Positions 18,768 through 27,615 of a stretch of DNA of 64,000 nt are shown piece by piece. Location: positions 8,962 through 72,961 of the forward strand of contig CALOFM010000025.1 in assembly GCA_942492625.1 (NCBI GenBank), read 5' to 3'. Source of the DNA: Thiosymbion sp942492625 (GTDB taxonomy: Bacteria; Pseudomonadota; Gammaproteobacteria; Chromatiales; Chromatiaceae). How positions within the stretch are numbered: position 1 is the stretch's first letter; the number at the start of each line of letters is the position of its first letter. Position numbers and translations under genes: made by a program. The notes beneath the pieces were generated by a model. It worked only from the letters and a program-made list of their open reading frames with translations, ran no database searches and had not been told where the DNA came from.

Positions 18768-19910
18768 TCATTTCCCGATCGAACCGGAGTTTTCGACAGC
18801 GGCAGGCGCGGCAGCGGACTCCGAATCGTTCGGAAGCGGCGTGTGATCCAACCAGACCAGAAACAGCCCGTATCCCAAAACCAGCACGACGGCGCCCACG
18901 AACAGCCCTATTATACCGGACGAAATAAAGCCGCCGATGGCACCGATGAAGATGATCGCCATGGGAACCTCGACGCCGCGGCCCAGCAGGATAGGTTTGA
19001 GGATATTGTCGAGGGATCCGGTAAAGAGGCTCCAGATCAGGAACATGACCGCAGGAACCGTATCGTAGGCGGAGAAGACGTAGATCAGGACCGGGAGCAC
19101 AACGGGGAAGGGCCCGATTTGAATCACGGCCAGTATCAAACACAATAACGCCCAGAGGCCGGCGCCCGGAATCCCCATCACCAGGAATCCAAGTCCGATG
19201 AGCGTCGATTGGATCAGGGCTACGCCCAGGATGCCGCGAGTGACGCTGCGAACCGTCGACTCCGCCAGCTTCGCAAACTTCACGCCCTTGTCTCCTGCCA
19301 GACGAGTCGCAACGGCATAGGTTATCTTGCTTCCGGCCGCGGAGTGGGCCAGCAAGACGCCAGCGATGATGATGGCGATCACGAACTGCAGCAGCCCCCA
19401 ACCGGCGCCGGCCGCGGTAGAGAGCAGCCAGCTGCCCAAGGCTTGGAGGTGCGGGGCCAGCTTGGTGAGCGTGGCGCCGAGATTGTCCGAGGCCTGGCTC
19501 CAAAAAGAATGCAACTTCTCGCCGACCATCGGCCAGTCCTTCACGGCATCCGACGGTGGCGGCACGGCAATGGTCCCCTCTTGGAGCCCTTCAGCAAGTG
19601 AGTGTGCGCTGTCAATCAGGGTACCGCCGAGCAAAAGCGCCGGTACCAGCAGGAGCACCAGCCCCAGGACTGCGATCAAGGTCGCGGCGAGCCTACGCTT
19701 GTCCCCAAGCCGCCGTGACAGCTTGAGATACGCGGGGTAGGTCCCGACCGCGATGATGATGCCCCAGGCGATGGGGATGGCGAAGGGCTTTACGATCTCG
19801 AAGCACCAGGCCGCCAGCAAGACCAGCAGACCGATGCGGATGGTGGCTTCCAGTGCATTGTTGACAAAGGCTTTCTCGGTATTCATTAGCAATTCCGGTG
19901 TGATGCGCAT
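18768..19910 (-). CDS. AI-2E family transporter
   Basis: A 380-residue inner-membrane protein with eight or so hydrophobic segments. Typical family features are the paired N-terminal helices, the long soluble loop with SHSLAEGL-like and SQASDNLGATLTKLAPHL stretches, and the final LDNILKPILLGRGVEVPM box followed by glycine-rich helices (GAIGGFISSGIIGLFVGAV). Members export small molecules or Na+/Li+ against H+; the substrate here is unknown. A start 8 codons later (19886) is equally possible. A second family member is at 58448-59530. Confidence 0.88.
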   Translation of the reverse strand: MRITPELLMNTEKAFVNNALEATIRIGLLVLLAAWCFEIVKPFAIPIAWGIIIAVGTYPAYLKLSRRLGDKRRLAATLIAVLGLVLLLVPALLLGGTLIDSAHSLAEGLQEGTIAVPPPSDAVKDWPMVGEKLHSFWSQASDNLGATLTKLAPHLQALGSWLLSTAAGAGWGLLQFVIAIIIAGVLLAHSAAGSKITYAVATRLAGDKGVKFAKLAESTVRSVTRGILGVALIQSTLIGLGFLVMGIPGAGLWALLCLILAVIQIGPFPVVLPVLIYVFSAYDTVPAVMFLIWSLFTGSLDNILKPILLGRGVEVPMAIIFIGAIGGFISSGIIGLFVGAVVLVLGYGLFLVWLDHTPLPNDSESAAAPAAVENSGSIGK

Positions 19911-20084
19911 GGAGCCGAGCCCGAGGACGGGAGTATCGTCTGATCGAAATGCGTAAATTTGCGTTCGTTTGCGGCTGAATGCCGTTTTCTGGTCAAGCGG
20001 TCCGCAGTCCTACCCGAGCCGGGCGAACAATAACAGATTTATTGCCGGATTCAGCACACAGCAATCTCGCGTTCAACTCCGCAC

Positions 20085-21365
20085 TCAGTATCGCGTTCGC
20101 CGAATTTTCCCCAGGTAGCTCGCCTTCATCGCCTCCTCGAACGCCTGATTGGACGGATACTCGACGCCGAGCACGGGCCGCCACAGGCGCTGGTTCTCCA
20201 TGCACAGATAGAAGAACACCGTGTCCTTCCAGGACGCGAGGCTTTCATAGGCATGGGAGAACAGCGCAAGCTTGATCTCGTCCGGATAGGACAGCTTGCC
20301 GTCGCTCTCGGTCAGGGGCATCTGCAGAATTCGCGTCCGGAAGCCGGCGTTGCGGATCTGTCGGATGACGGGCTTGGTAAAGGTCAGAGTACCAAGAGAA
20401 ACCAGCGCCACTTCGGACGGATCGAATCCGCGCCGAACGCAGGAAAACAGGTCGCTGTAGTCCTCCATCCAGCCGGCATATTGGACCATGGGGTGAAAAT
20501 GAAACCCCACGAGCATCTCCCTGTCCGCCACCCGCCGAGCCGCGTCCAAGCGCTCTTGCAGCCCGGCGGTCCGATGCTCCTCGTTATCGATGATGGTCTG
20601 CGGATTGAGTGACCAGGTACAAATGACGTTCCGCGGGATCTCGTTCTTCAGGAAATAGGAAACATTCTTCGACTTGGTCTTGAGCTCGAGGATCACGTTC
20701 GGATGGCGGCGGGCGAACCCCATCAAGGCGTCGAGAACGCCGAAGCGGTTACCCCACATGAGGGAATCGGAGGACTGCCCGGTACCTATGTGATAGATCT
20801 GATCGGGGTCGAGATCCAAAGCTCCGAGTTTGTCGGCGAACCGGCTGTCGAAGTGGATCTCGTCGTCGTGGTAGAAGGACTGGATACTGCAGTAGCTGCA
20901 GCCGAAGCCGCAGTTCTCCACAGCATCCAGGGTCTGCAGGTTGCAGCAACGGGTACGCTCCGACGCGACGGGGCAATACCCCAGACCCAGGCGCTCCCGC
21001 TCCCGCACGCCGGATCGGATTCGGTACTGCCCGGCGCTGACAGACTCCAGGGACACGGCATATTGCTTGGGGGCGGCGCGCAAGCCTTCCGCATGCCGGC
21101 GCAGGGCACCCAGGATCCGCGCCCGCTGCCCCTTCGGGGGTGAATCCGCCGCGGGCGCGTCCGGCCAGGCATCCATGATCGAGGGCTCGCCCCATTGGTT
21201 GAGATCGAGTCCGATCTCGCTGAGCTGACGCAGTTCCTGAAGCGAGAAACGATACGTCCGAGCCTGCCGGCTCAGAAACTCGCGCTGGTCCGTCGGCAAG
21301 CGCCCCAACGCCGTCTGCCCGGCGATGCGGGAGAGCTTCTGTTCGTATAATTCGCGCTTGGTCAT
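20085..21365 (-). CDS. Radical SAM protein, spore photoproduct lyase-like
   Basis: A 426-residue protein. The radical SAM cluster motif is CGFGCSYC (Cys-x3-Cys-x2-Cys), preceded by a second cysteine pair (TRCCNLQTL). The following segments (DPDQIYHIGTGQSSDSLMWG, KTKSKNVSYFL, ICTWSLNPQ) fit the SPL family that repairs the thymine dimer spore photoproduct. The host is very unlikely to form spores, so the substrate may be another lesion. The ATG at 21365 is the first usable start; the open frame upstream lies antisense to the neighbouring gene. Confidence 0.85.
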   Translation of the reverse strand: MTKRELYEQKLSRIAGQTALGRLPTDQREFLSRQARTYRFSLQELRQLSEIGLDLNQWGEPSIMDAWPDAPAADSPPKGQRARILGALRRHAEGLRAAPKQYAVSLESVSAGQYRIRSGVRERERLGLGYCPVASERTRCCNLQTLDAVENCGFGCSYCSIQSFYHDDEIHFDSRFADKLGALDLDPDQIYHIGTGQSSDSLMWGNRFGVLDALMGFARRHPNVILELKTKSKNVSYFLKNEIPRNVICTWSLNPQTIIDNEEHRTAGLQERLDAARRVADREMLVGFHFHPMVQYAGWMEDYSDLFSCVRRGFDPSEVALVSLGTLTFTKPVIRQIRNAGFRTRILQMPLTESDGKLSYPDEIKLALFSHAYESLASWKDTVFFYLCMENQRLWRPVLGVEYPSNQAFEEAMKASYLGKIRRTRY

Positions 21366-21444
21366 GCAAGAAAAAACCGGACACCCTGGCTTCGCTCCAT
21401 CATAACCCGGCACCCTGGTTGGACGTTTACCCGAGAAACAGTCG

Positions 21445-22443
21445 ATGGACCCAGTGACCCAAGGCGCGCTCGGAGCAGCCCTCGCCCAATCCGCCTCCAA
21501 GCCCGGCGAGACTCGAGTCGCGGCCTTGATCGGCGGGGCCGCCGGCTTGCTGGCGGACGCGGACGTGCTCATCCGCTCCTCCAGCGACCCCTTGCTGACG
21601 CTGGAGTACCATCGCCACTTCACCCACTCGGTCTTCTTCGTGCCGGTCGGCGCCCTCGTGGCGGCACTGCTCTGTTGGCCCTTTGTGCGGTCTCGTGTGG
21701 CCTTCCGGCGCATCTATCTCTTCGCATTCCTCGGCTACAGCCTCAGCGGGGTTCTCGACGCCTGTACCAGCTACGGAACCCACCTGCTCTGGCCCCTCAG
21801 CAATCAGCGCATCGCCTGGAATCTGATCGCCATCGTCGATCCCCTGTTCACGCTGGCCCTGCTGGCCGCCGTAGTGGTTGCCATGACACGGCGCATGCCA
21901 CGTGCAGCTTGGATGGGGCTGGCATTCGCCGGGGCCTATCTGCTGGTCGGCTGGGTCCAGCAACAGAGGACGGAGGCCCTGGTTCGCGATCTTGCCTTTG
22001 AGCGAAGGCACGGGATCGAACGGCTGCTGGTGAAGCCGACCATGGGAAACCAAGTGCTTCGCCGTACCATCTATGAGTCGGATGGCAGGTTTCATGTGGA
22101 CGCGATCCGGTTGGGCCTGTCCTCCCACCAGGTCTATCCCGGCGGCTCGACCCCGCGGGTGCTCCCGGAGCGGGACCTCGGCGCCCTCCCCCGCGGCTCG
22201 ATCGCGTATGAAGACGCCAAGCGCTTCGACCGCTTCTCCGAGGGCTACACGCAATGGCACCCGGACCTTCCGGACGTCCTCGGCGACGTCCGCTACTCGA
22301 TGAGTCCGACGGGGCTGATTCCGCTGTGGGGCGTCGAGATCGATCGGGGCCGGCCCGATTCCCACGTGCGCTATCTCTTCTTCCGCGAGCTCTCCAAAGA
22401 ACAGCGCAAACGCTTCCTGGACATGTTGATCGGCAGACATTAA
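21445..22443 (+). CDS. Membrane-bound metal-dependent hydrolase, YdjM/DUF457 type
   Basis: A 332-residue protein. The start MDPVTQGALGAALAQ, then GGAAGLLADADVLI and YHRHFTHS (metal-binding His residues), fit the YdjM family. Four or five membrane helices follow in residues 55-175, then a soluble C-terminal half. The family is linked to membrane phospholipid changes under LexA control in enterics; no LexA box was seen here. It is divergent from the SPL-like gene, with 79 bp between them, so the two may share a control region. Confidence 0.87.
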   Translation: MDPVTQGALGAALAQSASKPGETRVAALIGGAAGLLADADVLIRSSSDPLLTLEYHRHFTHSVFFVPVGALVAALLCWPFVRSRVAFRRIYLFAFLGYSLSGVLDACTSYGTHLLWPLSNQRIAWNLIAIVDPLFTLALLAAVVVAMTRRMPRAAWMGLAFAGAYLLVGWVQQQRTEALVRDLAFERRHGIERLLVKPTMGNQVLRRTIYESDGRFHVDAIRLGLSSHQVYPGGSTPRVLPERDLGALPRGSIAYEDAKRFDRFSEGYTQWHPDLPDVLGDVRYSMSPTGLIPLWGVEIDRGRPDSHVRYLFFRELSKEQRKRFLDMLIGRH

Positions 22444-22470
22444 GAATCATCCCGAGCTCGTTCATTCGAC

Positions 22471-22506
22471 CACGAAGAGCACGAAGAGCACGAAGAGCAC
22501 GAAGAA
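22471..22506 (+). repeat. 9-bp tandem repeat (CACGAAGAG), four units
   Basis: Units of CACGAAGAG are repeated from 22471, the last ending in GAA. On the minus strand this is the TTCGTGCTC repeat that is scattered in intergenic regions of many proteobacteria. It lies 27 bases after the stop of the YdjM-like gene. Confidence 0.9.
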
Positions 22507-22667
22507 TCTCGCCGAGATGGTCTGATACGAATAGCGTCTTTGAGCAATCGTACCTATGCTTTGTTTGCTGGGAGACTGTCTGACTAAAGACGGTCCCACC
22601 AAGGCTACATCGGTTGCGAGTCTCGCGCGCATGCAGAAGAACGCCATCGAACCAACGCCTTGATTTC

Positions 22668-22705
22668 CTTTGTGGCCTTTGCGCTTTGCGCCTTTGCGGT
22701 TTCAA
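22668..22705 (+). repeat. TTTGCG-rich short tandem repeat
   Basis: The motif CCTTTGCG/CTTTGCG is repeated with small variations (CTTTGTGGCCTTTGCGCTTT and onward). On the other strand it reads as a CGCAAAG repeat. Together with the 22471 repeat it brackets a 160-bp gene-free segment, as if both were ends of one intergenic cassette. Confidence 0.75.
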
Positions 22706-22743
22706 CTGCCGGATTTAGGTTGATGCATTCAGGAGAATTCACC

Positions 22744-23232
22744 ATGAACATCGAAATCCTACAGCCCAAGCCCCTCGACCTGGTCGGCTCCGAGGTCATG
22801 GTCGCCGGGAACGCGGTCGGGTTCGAAGGTTATCTGACCATCACCGTCAGCGAAGGACACGATGAGGTCGTGGGCGCGGCACATGCAGGATCGACCTCGA
22901 TCCGCCAGTTTCAGGCGAGCATCGAGATCCCGGACGATGTCGCGTTCAAGCTCAGCAGGCTGTTCGTCACCGTCGCCGACGACGGCGGCGGTGGCGAGGC
23001 ACCGATACCCATGGTTACGGTCCCTGTGCTCTACGGACCACTGATCCTGGAGGGTTACTCCGGTTACTGGCTGCACGACGTGGCGCGGGGTGATACGCTT
23101 TCCGCCCTTGCGCAACGCTACTATGGAGACGCTTCCATGTACCCGGTGATCCACCAGGCGAACCAGAACATAGTAGCGGACCCAAATCTCATCTTTCCCG
23201 GACAGGCCCTGCGCATCCCCAGGAGAGACTGA
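22744..23232 (+). CDS. Gmad2-like and LysM domain protein
   Basis: A 162-residue protein without signal peptide. Residues 1-100 look like an immunoglobulin-like Gmad2 domain (MNIEILQPKPLDLVGSEVMV, GFEGYLTITV). Residues 110-160 form one LysM domain (WLHDVARGDTLSALAQRYYG, ANQNIVADPNLIFPGQALRI). CAGGAGA lies 8 bases before the ATG. Such proteins bind peptidoglycan or chitin-like glycans, and close relatives are cytoplasmic LysM proteins of unknown role. It is convergent with the SEDS gene. Confidence 0.85.
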   Translation: MNIEILQPKPLDLVGSEVMVAGNAVGFEGYLTITVSEGHDEVVGAAHAGSTSIRQFQASIEIPDDVAFKLSRLFVTVADDGGGGEAPIPMVTVPVLYGPLILEGYSGYWLHDVARGDTLSALAQRYYGDASMYPVIHQANQNIVADPNLIFPGQALRIPRRD

Positions 23233-23261
23233 GCAGAAATGGTCAGCTGCCGTTTCCAGGG

Positions 23262-25544
23262 TCAGTGCTCTTCCAGCGCCTTGGCATCATCCGAGGCGCC
23301 CGGAAGCAACATCCATGCGCAGGTAAGCGCGATGAAGGTCCCCGGTAAAACGAACAACGCCGAGTGACTGTTCGCCGCGGCCAGCCAGCTCATGGGTTGG
23401 CCCATGACTGGCAACACGCCGAGGACGTTCCCCCAGGCGATTAGCCAATGGCCGGCCAAGAGCCACGAGAAGCCGTGGATCGCCAGCGCCAGCACCCGGC
23501 CGGCCTGGCGCTCTTCGAGGTTACCCTCCAGGCCCCAACGGCGCGCACGGTCGCCGGTGTTGAACAGCAGGACCAACACCAGAATCTGGACAGCAAGCAG
23601 CGCCAGGGCCGAGATGATGCCGAAATGGTGAATGAAGAAGGTGGCGATGAAGTCGTTGTGCACCTCGGGCAAGGTCATGACAGCGCCGTTGAGGCCGAAC
23701 CAGCCGAATGTGCCGATCTTGCCTATGGTCCAGCCGGTCAGGTTCCAGCCGGTCCATCCGCTCCAGCCCTCACCGGCCCCCCAGAGTCCGCCCGCGGCGC
23801 CGAGATCCAGGGCTTGGAGCAATTGCGCCCCGCTGTGGGGAAAGCGCCAGGGCTGTCCCCAGACGCGGAAACGGTCTTCCGGAACTACCGCAGCGAGGGC
23901 GTCGGGTAGGGACTCGGGGTCGGCGTAGAGGGTCAGAGCGCCGAAGAAAATCAGGGCAACGACCGCGATCATGAAGCCGCGCAACAGCCAGCGGTAGCCC
24001 GTCGGCAGCGCAGGGGTGATGTGCAGACCCCAAGCCAGCAGCAGGATCGCCATCAGTAGGACGGGAGAGAGGTCGCGCACGCCCACCAGCGGGATCAACA
24101 GCAGCAGCAGGACACCGAATAAGAGGAGCGCCAAGCCCCACAGCAGAGACAGCGGGGATTCACGATACTGCTGCGCACCGACGAATCCCACCTCTTCCAC
24201 GTGCATGCCGAGAAAGGCGAGCACCAGCAGCAGGGCCAGCTTGGCCGCCTCCACCGGCTGGACGCCGAACAGCCCGTGCTCGGAGCCCAGCGGAAGCTGC
24301 AGGATTAGCAGCGCTGCAACCAGGCCGAGCAGGAGAAAGCGCAGCAGCGCCCTCCCCGTTCCGCCTCCAGCGGTGGCGCCCATCAGCAACCCGAGGTCGG
24401 AGTCACCGGTGCGCCACAGCGCGATCGTCAGCACCAGCGCGAACAGAGGCAAAGGCCATTGCAGAGCCCACCGGCGTGCGGCTTCGAGCTGGTCGTAGGC
24501 CAAGCGGCCACGGACAATGCCGACGCCGATGAGCGCCGCCAGCGCACTCCCCGCGGCGACGGCGAGCCATTGCCAAGGCTTCCGCGCCCACTCCATTGCA
24601 CCGAGACCACCGCCGATCCAGCGATGGCTCTCGGTCTCGCGCTCGATCTGCTGGCGTGCGGTGAGCTTGTCGATCTCTGCAAGCTGCTCCTGGTCCTCGA
24701 TCCGGTCCGGGTGCCAACTGTCTGCGCCGGTGAGCACAGCCAGCCGCAGGCCATTGTCCCGTGGTCGGACACCATAGTGGGTGCGGCCGATAATCAGCTT
24801 CCGCACAGTCCCGTCCGGACCGCTCAGGGGCAGGCGCAAGTCCTGGAAGGCTTGCTCCTCCTCACCGGCGTGGAACAACCGTGCCTCGCGCTCGATGCTC
24901 CCGGGCGTGAGCCAAAGGTCGCCGAGGTGCTCGACGACGTTCAGTCCGCGGCTGGGGATTCCGGACAGCGCCCAACGGCTGGCGCAGTCCACCGCACCGC
25001 CGATGCTGAACAGACGCCGCTCCTTGTCGGCGGCCATCCAGGGCTGCAGCACCCGCCGCAGAGGATGGGGATCTTCCGAACACTCGACCCAGACCTCCTG
25101 CCCGGTGTCGAGCCTCTCGTCCTTCCACACCGCGCGCTGCTTACCCGCCGTGAGCACCAACCCCCCTGGGGCGGGCCGCTCAACCTCGATGCTGACCGGA
25201 CCCACGACGATGCGGTCGCCGTCGGCGAGGCGCCAGCGCCTGACGTGGCGGGTGCGAGTGCGGTTGGTGGGGGCATCGACCCGGCGCTCCGGAGCCTTGT
25301 TCGCGAAGCTCCACTGGCCATCGGCAAAGCGCACCTCCAGGTGGCGCTCCGCGGCGGAGCGGTAGCCCGGGCGCTGGAGCAGCTCCCGGTGTCCGAGCAT
25401 CACGCCCTCGGCTCGGGGGGCGACCAGGATCGATTTCAGCGCACTGAACGAGGGCGCGGCGGCACGCAGCTCCCAGCCGAGCCAGGCGAAGCCGACCAGC
25501 AACGGCAGCGCGATCAACAGCGGAAAAGACCGCAGGAACCTCAT
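23262..25544 (-). CDS. FtsW/RodA/SpoVE-family (SEDS) protein with an N-terminal soluble extension
   Basis: A 760-residue protein. A single N-terminal helix (PLLIALPLLVGFAWLGW) is followed by a soluble region of about 300 residues with FHA-like beta segments (LADGDRIVVGPVSIEV). Then come ten or so membrane helices of the SEDS glycosyltransferase fold, with GVQPVEAAKLALLLVLA (the FQPSE-like box), VEEVGFV and the long loop before the VHNDFIATFF box near the C-terminus. SEDS proteins polymerise peptidoglycan with a cognate PBP. The start overlaps the end of the PBP gene by four bases (ATGA), as expected for a pair. This gene is intact although its neighbours are broken. Confidence 0.82.
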   Translation of the reverse strand: MRFLRSFPLLIALPLLVGFAWLGWELRAAAPSFSALKSILVAPRAEGVMLGHRELLQRPGYRSAAERHLEVRFADGQWSFANKAPERRVDAPTNRTRTRHVRRWRLADGDRIVVGPVSIEVERPAPGGLVLTAGKQRAVWKDERLDTGQEVWVECSEDPHPLRRVLQPWMAADKERRLFSIGGAVDCASRWALSGIPSRGLNVVEHLGDLWLTPGSIEREARLFHAGEEEQAFQDLRLPLSGPDGTVRKLIIGRTHYGVRPRDNGLRLAVLTGADSWHPDRIEDQEQLAEIDKLTARQQIERETESHRWIGGGLGAMEWARKPWQWLAVAAGSALAALIGVGIVRGRLAYDQLEAARRWALQWPLPLFALVLTIALWRTGDSDLGLLMGATAGGGTGRALLRFLLLGLVAALLILQLPLGSEHGLFGVQPVEAAKLALLLVLAFLGMHVEEVGFVGAQQYRESPLSLLWGLALLLFGVLLLLLIPLVGVRDLSPVLLMAILLLAWGLHITPALPTGYRWLLRGFMIAVVALIFFGALTLYADPESLPDALAAVVPEDRFRVWGQPWRFPHSGAQLLQALDLGAAGGLWGAGEGWSGWTGWNLTGWTIGKIGTFGWFGLNGAVMTLPEVHNDFIATFFIHHFGIISALALLAVQILVLVLLFNTGDRARRWGLEGNLEERQAGRVLALAIHGFSWLLAGHWLIAWGNVLGVLPVMGQPMSWLAAANSHSALFVLPGTFIALTCAWMLLPGASDDAKALEEH

Positions 25545-27596
25545 TCCTTCGCCGCCGGCAGATCTTGCGTCCGTGCCAGAAACCCGGTGACCACCGGCGC
25601 GCAGGTGGCACCGCCTGTGCGCGGGCTGTGGGTCACCATACAGGCGAAGGACCAGCGGGGCTTGCCGTTCTCGTCTTCGAGCCAACCCATGAACCAGGCG
25701 CTGTTGTAGTCCTCGTTACCCCTTTGGGGCTTGCCGTTGGTGGCGGTACCCGTCTTGCCGTAGAACCGGCAGCGCTCGGGCCGCGATGCGAAAGCACCGC
25801 GTGCGGTGCCGACCTCGGGGACCGCCTTCATCCCGGCACGCAGCAGCGAGAGTTCCAGCCCGAGGTCGGAGTAGCTCGGCTCGAAGGGCTGTCCGTTCCA
25901 GGCCGCGTCCAGATGGGGACGGATGCGCCTGCCGGTGGCGATGGTTGCGGCGACGGTGGCCAGGTGCAATGGCGTGATCTGTGCGCCCTGCCCTATTGCG
26001 TTCTGTACCAGCGTCCAGGCCATCGGCCAGGGCTTGTCGACGAACAGAGAGGCGTTTCCCGGTGTGGCCCGCAGCGTCGAGGTGCCGCCGGGGCGCCCGG
26101 GGAGCAGATCCAGCGGCTCACGCAGGCCCAGGTCGTCAATGCGCTCCATCAGCCACAGCCGGGGGGCGGGCTTGGAGGGGTTGCGGTCGAAGTCCAGCGC
26201 CGCTTCGCCGTCCACCGTCATGGCCAACACGTCGAACCAGACGTTGATTGAGTCGCGCACCGCAGCGGTCAGGCTCAGGGTCTTGGTGACCGGGACTTCC
26301 GGGTTGCAGGCGCCGTCTCGCTCGCGCCTCCCGAGCACCGCACCGATCGTGCCGTTGGCGAAGTTGGCGACGGTCCGCGAGGGGATACCGCGGCGGCCGA
26401 TGAGACCGGTGCCCTGATAGGGGTTGTAGCTGTGGCGTCCGGTGCTGACGCCGGTACGTCCGGCGTACTCCTTGCCGGGCAGTCCCACGAGCAACTCGGC
26501 AATCGCCTCGGCGTCGGGGTGGTCGCTGCTGGCTGCGGCGATTGCCGACAGGGCTGTGACCGGCTTGAACAAGGCGGCCGCTCAGGGCGCTGAAGTCCGC
26601 CGCATCGACGCCCACCAGGCCCAGGAGGCCGAGCTCGCGGGCCTCTGCGGTGGCGCGCCCGCGCTCATCCAGCAGCTCTATGCCATCAAGCGTGGTCAGG
26701 TGCAGCTTCTCCCGGAGCGAACGCCCCCGGTGCGTAGCCGTGTCCTTCCATTGGATGCCGCCGTCGGCTCGCTTACGCAGCTTAACGCCGCCCACCACCG
26801 CGTCCTTGTGCGCCACCGCGGCCAGCTCTTGCGTCACTTCCAGACGGCAGTCCCTCGCACCGGACTCGCACGCCCAGAGCTTCGGGGAAATGCGCCTCGC
26901 GCCGGCACCGCATTCCGGGTCTTTCTTTGGTTTGACGCCCGGCGGGCAATAGACGTCCTGACCGTCGCCGCGTCCGACGAACTGGATAATGAGAGATTCC
27001 GACGGGCGCTCCTGTGCTGCGAAGACCGCCGAGAAGACGACGCAGTCGTCGTCCGGGATCGAGGCACTGTGCCAGAGCCCGAACCCGCCGATAAGACGCC
27101 CCTGGTGGACATAGCCGAAGTCCACGGGCACGCTGCCTACCACCAGCCCGCGCCCGCCGCCGAAGCAGTCCCGGGCTTGCCAGGGGGATTGGGCGAAGGT
27201 GCCGAGCGACTCGGCGTTGTCGCGCACCGCCGCGACTACCCGCGTGCGGTTCCAAAGCTTGATCTGGCCGCGGACCTCGGCGCCGGCCGGAGTCGTGTAG
27301 AGGCGCTCGAGCAAATCCTCGTCGATCGGATCCGGCTCGCGGCCGGCGGCCTGTGCCTCGGCACGGCGCGACAACGCGAGATCCGCCGGCGCCGGCAGCA
27401 ACCGCCCATCATCGGCGACATCGATCAGACCAGCGGCGCGGGCAGCGTCGAACAGCTCCGCGTCCTCCAACGCGACCTCCTCGGATTGGGCGGCCTCTTG
27501 GTCCAGCAGCGCCACACGATGGGGCAGCTCCCAAAGCTGCCAGGCGAGCAGGACGCCAAGCGTGACCACCAGCAACAGGGGGAGGACAGGCCGCAT
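25541..27596 (-). pseudogene. Penicillin-binding transpeptidase gene, frameshifted at the active site
   Basis: Read together, two frames encode a PBP of about 685 residues: an N-terminal membrane anchor (MRPVLPLLLVVTLGVLLAW), a long unknown region and a transpeptidase domain. The frame breaks at about 26575, just before the SxxK region. In the downstream frame the box reads A-A-L-F-K-P, so the expected nucleophile Ser is Ala (TCC to GCC would explain it). The later SxN (DSINVWF) and KTG (YGKTGTATNG) boxes are intact. Either this copy is dead or, if the lesion is a sequencing error, it is a catalytically silent partner of the SEDS protein. Confidence 0.75.
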
Positions 27597-27615
27597 GAGG
27601 CGCGGAAAAGCTCGG

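Noticed and set aside
21366..21713. Extended start of the SPL-like gene
   Set aside because: The extension is antisense to the YdjM-like gene and has no similarity to the family.
22471..22506. Possible CRISPR-like array
   Set aside because: The 9-bp units are directly adjacent without spacers, and no cas gene is present.
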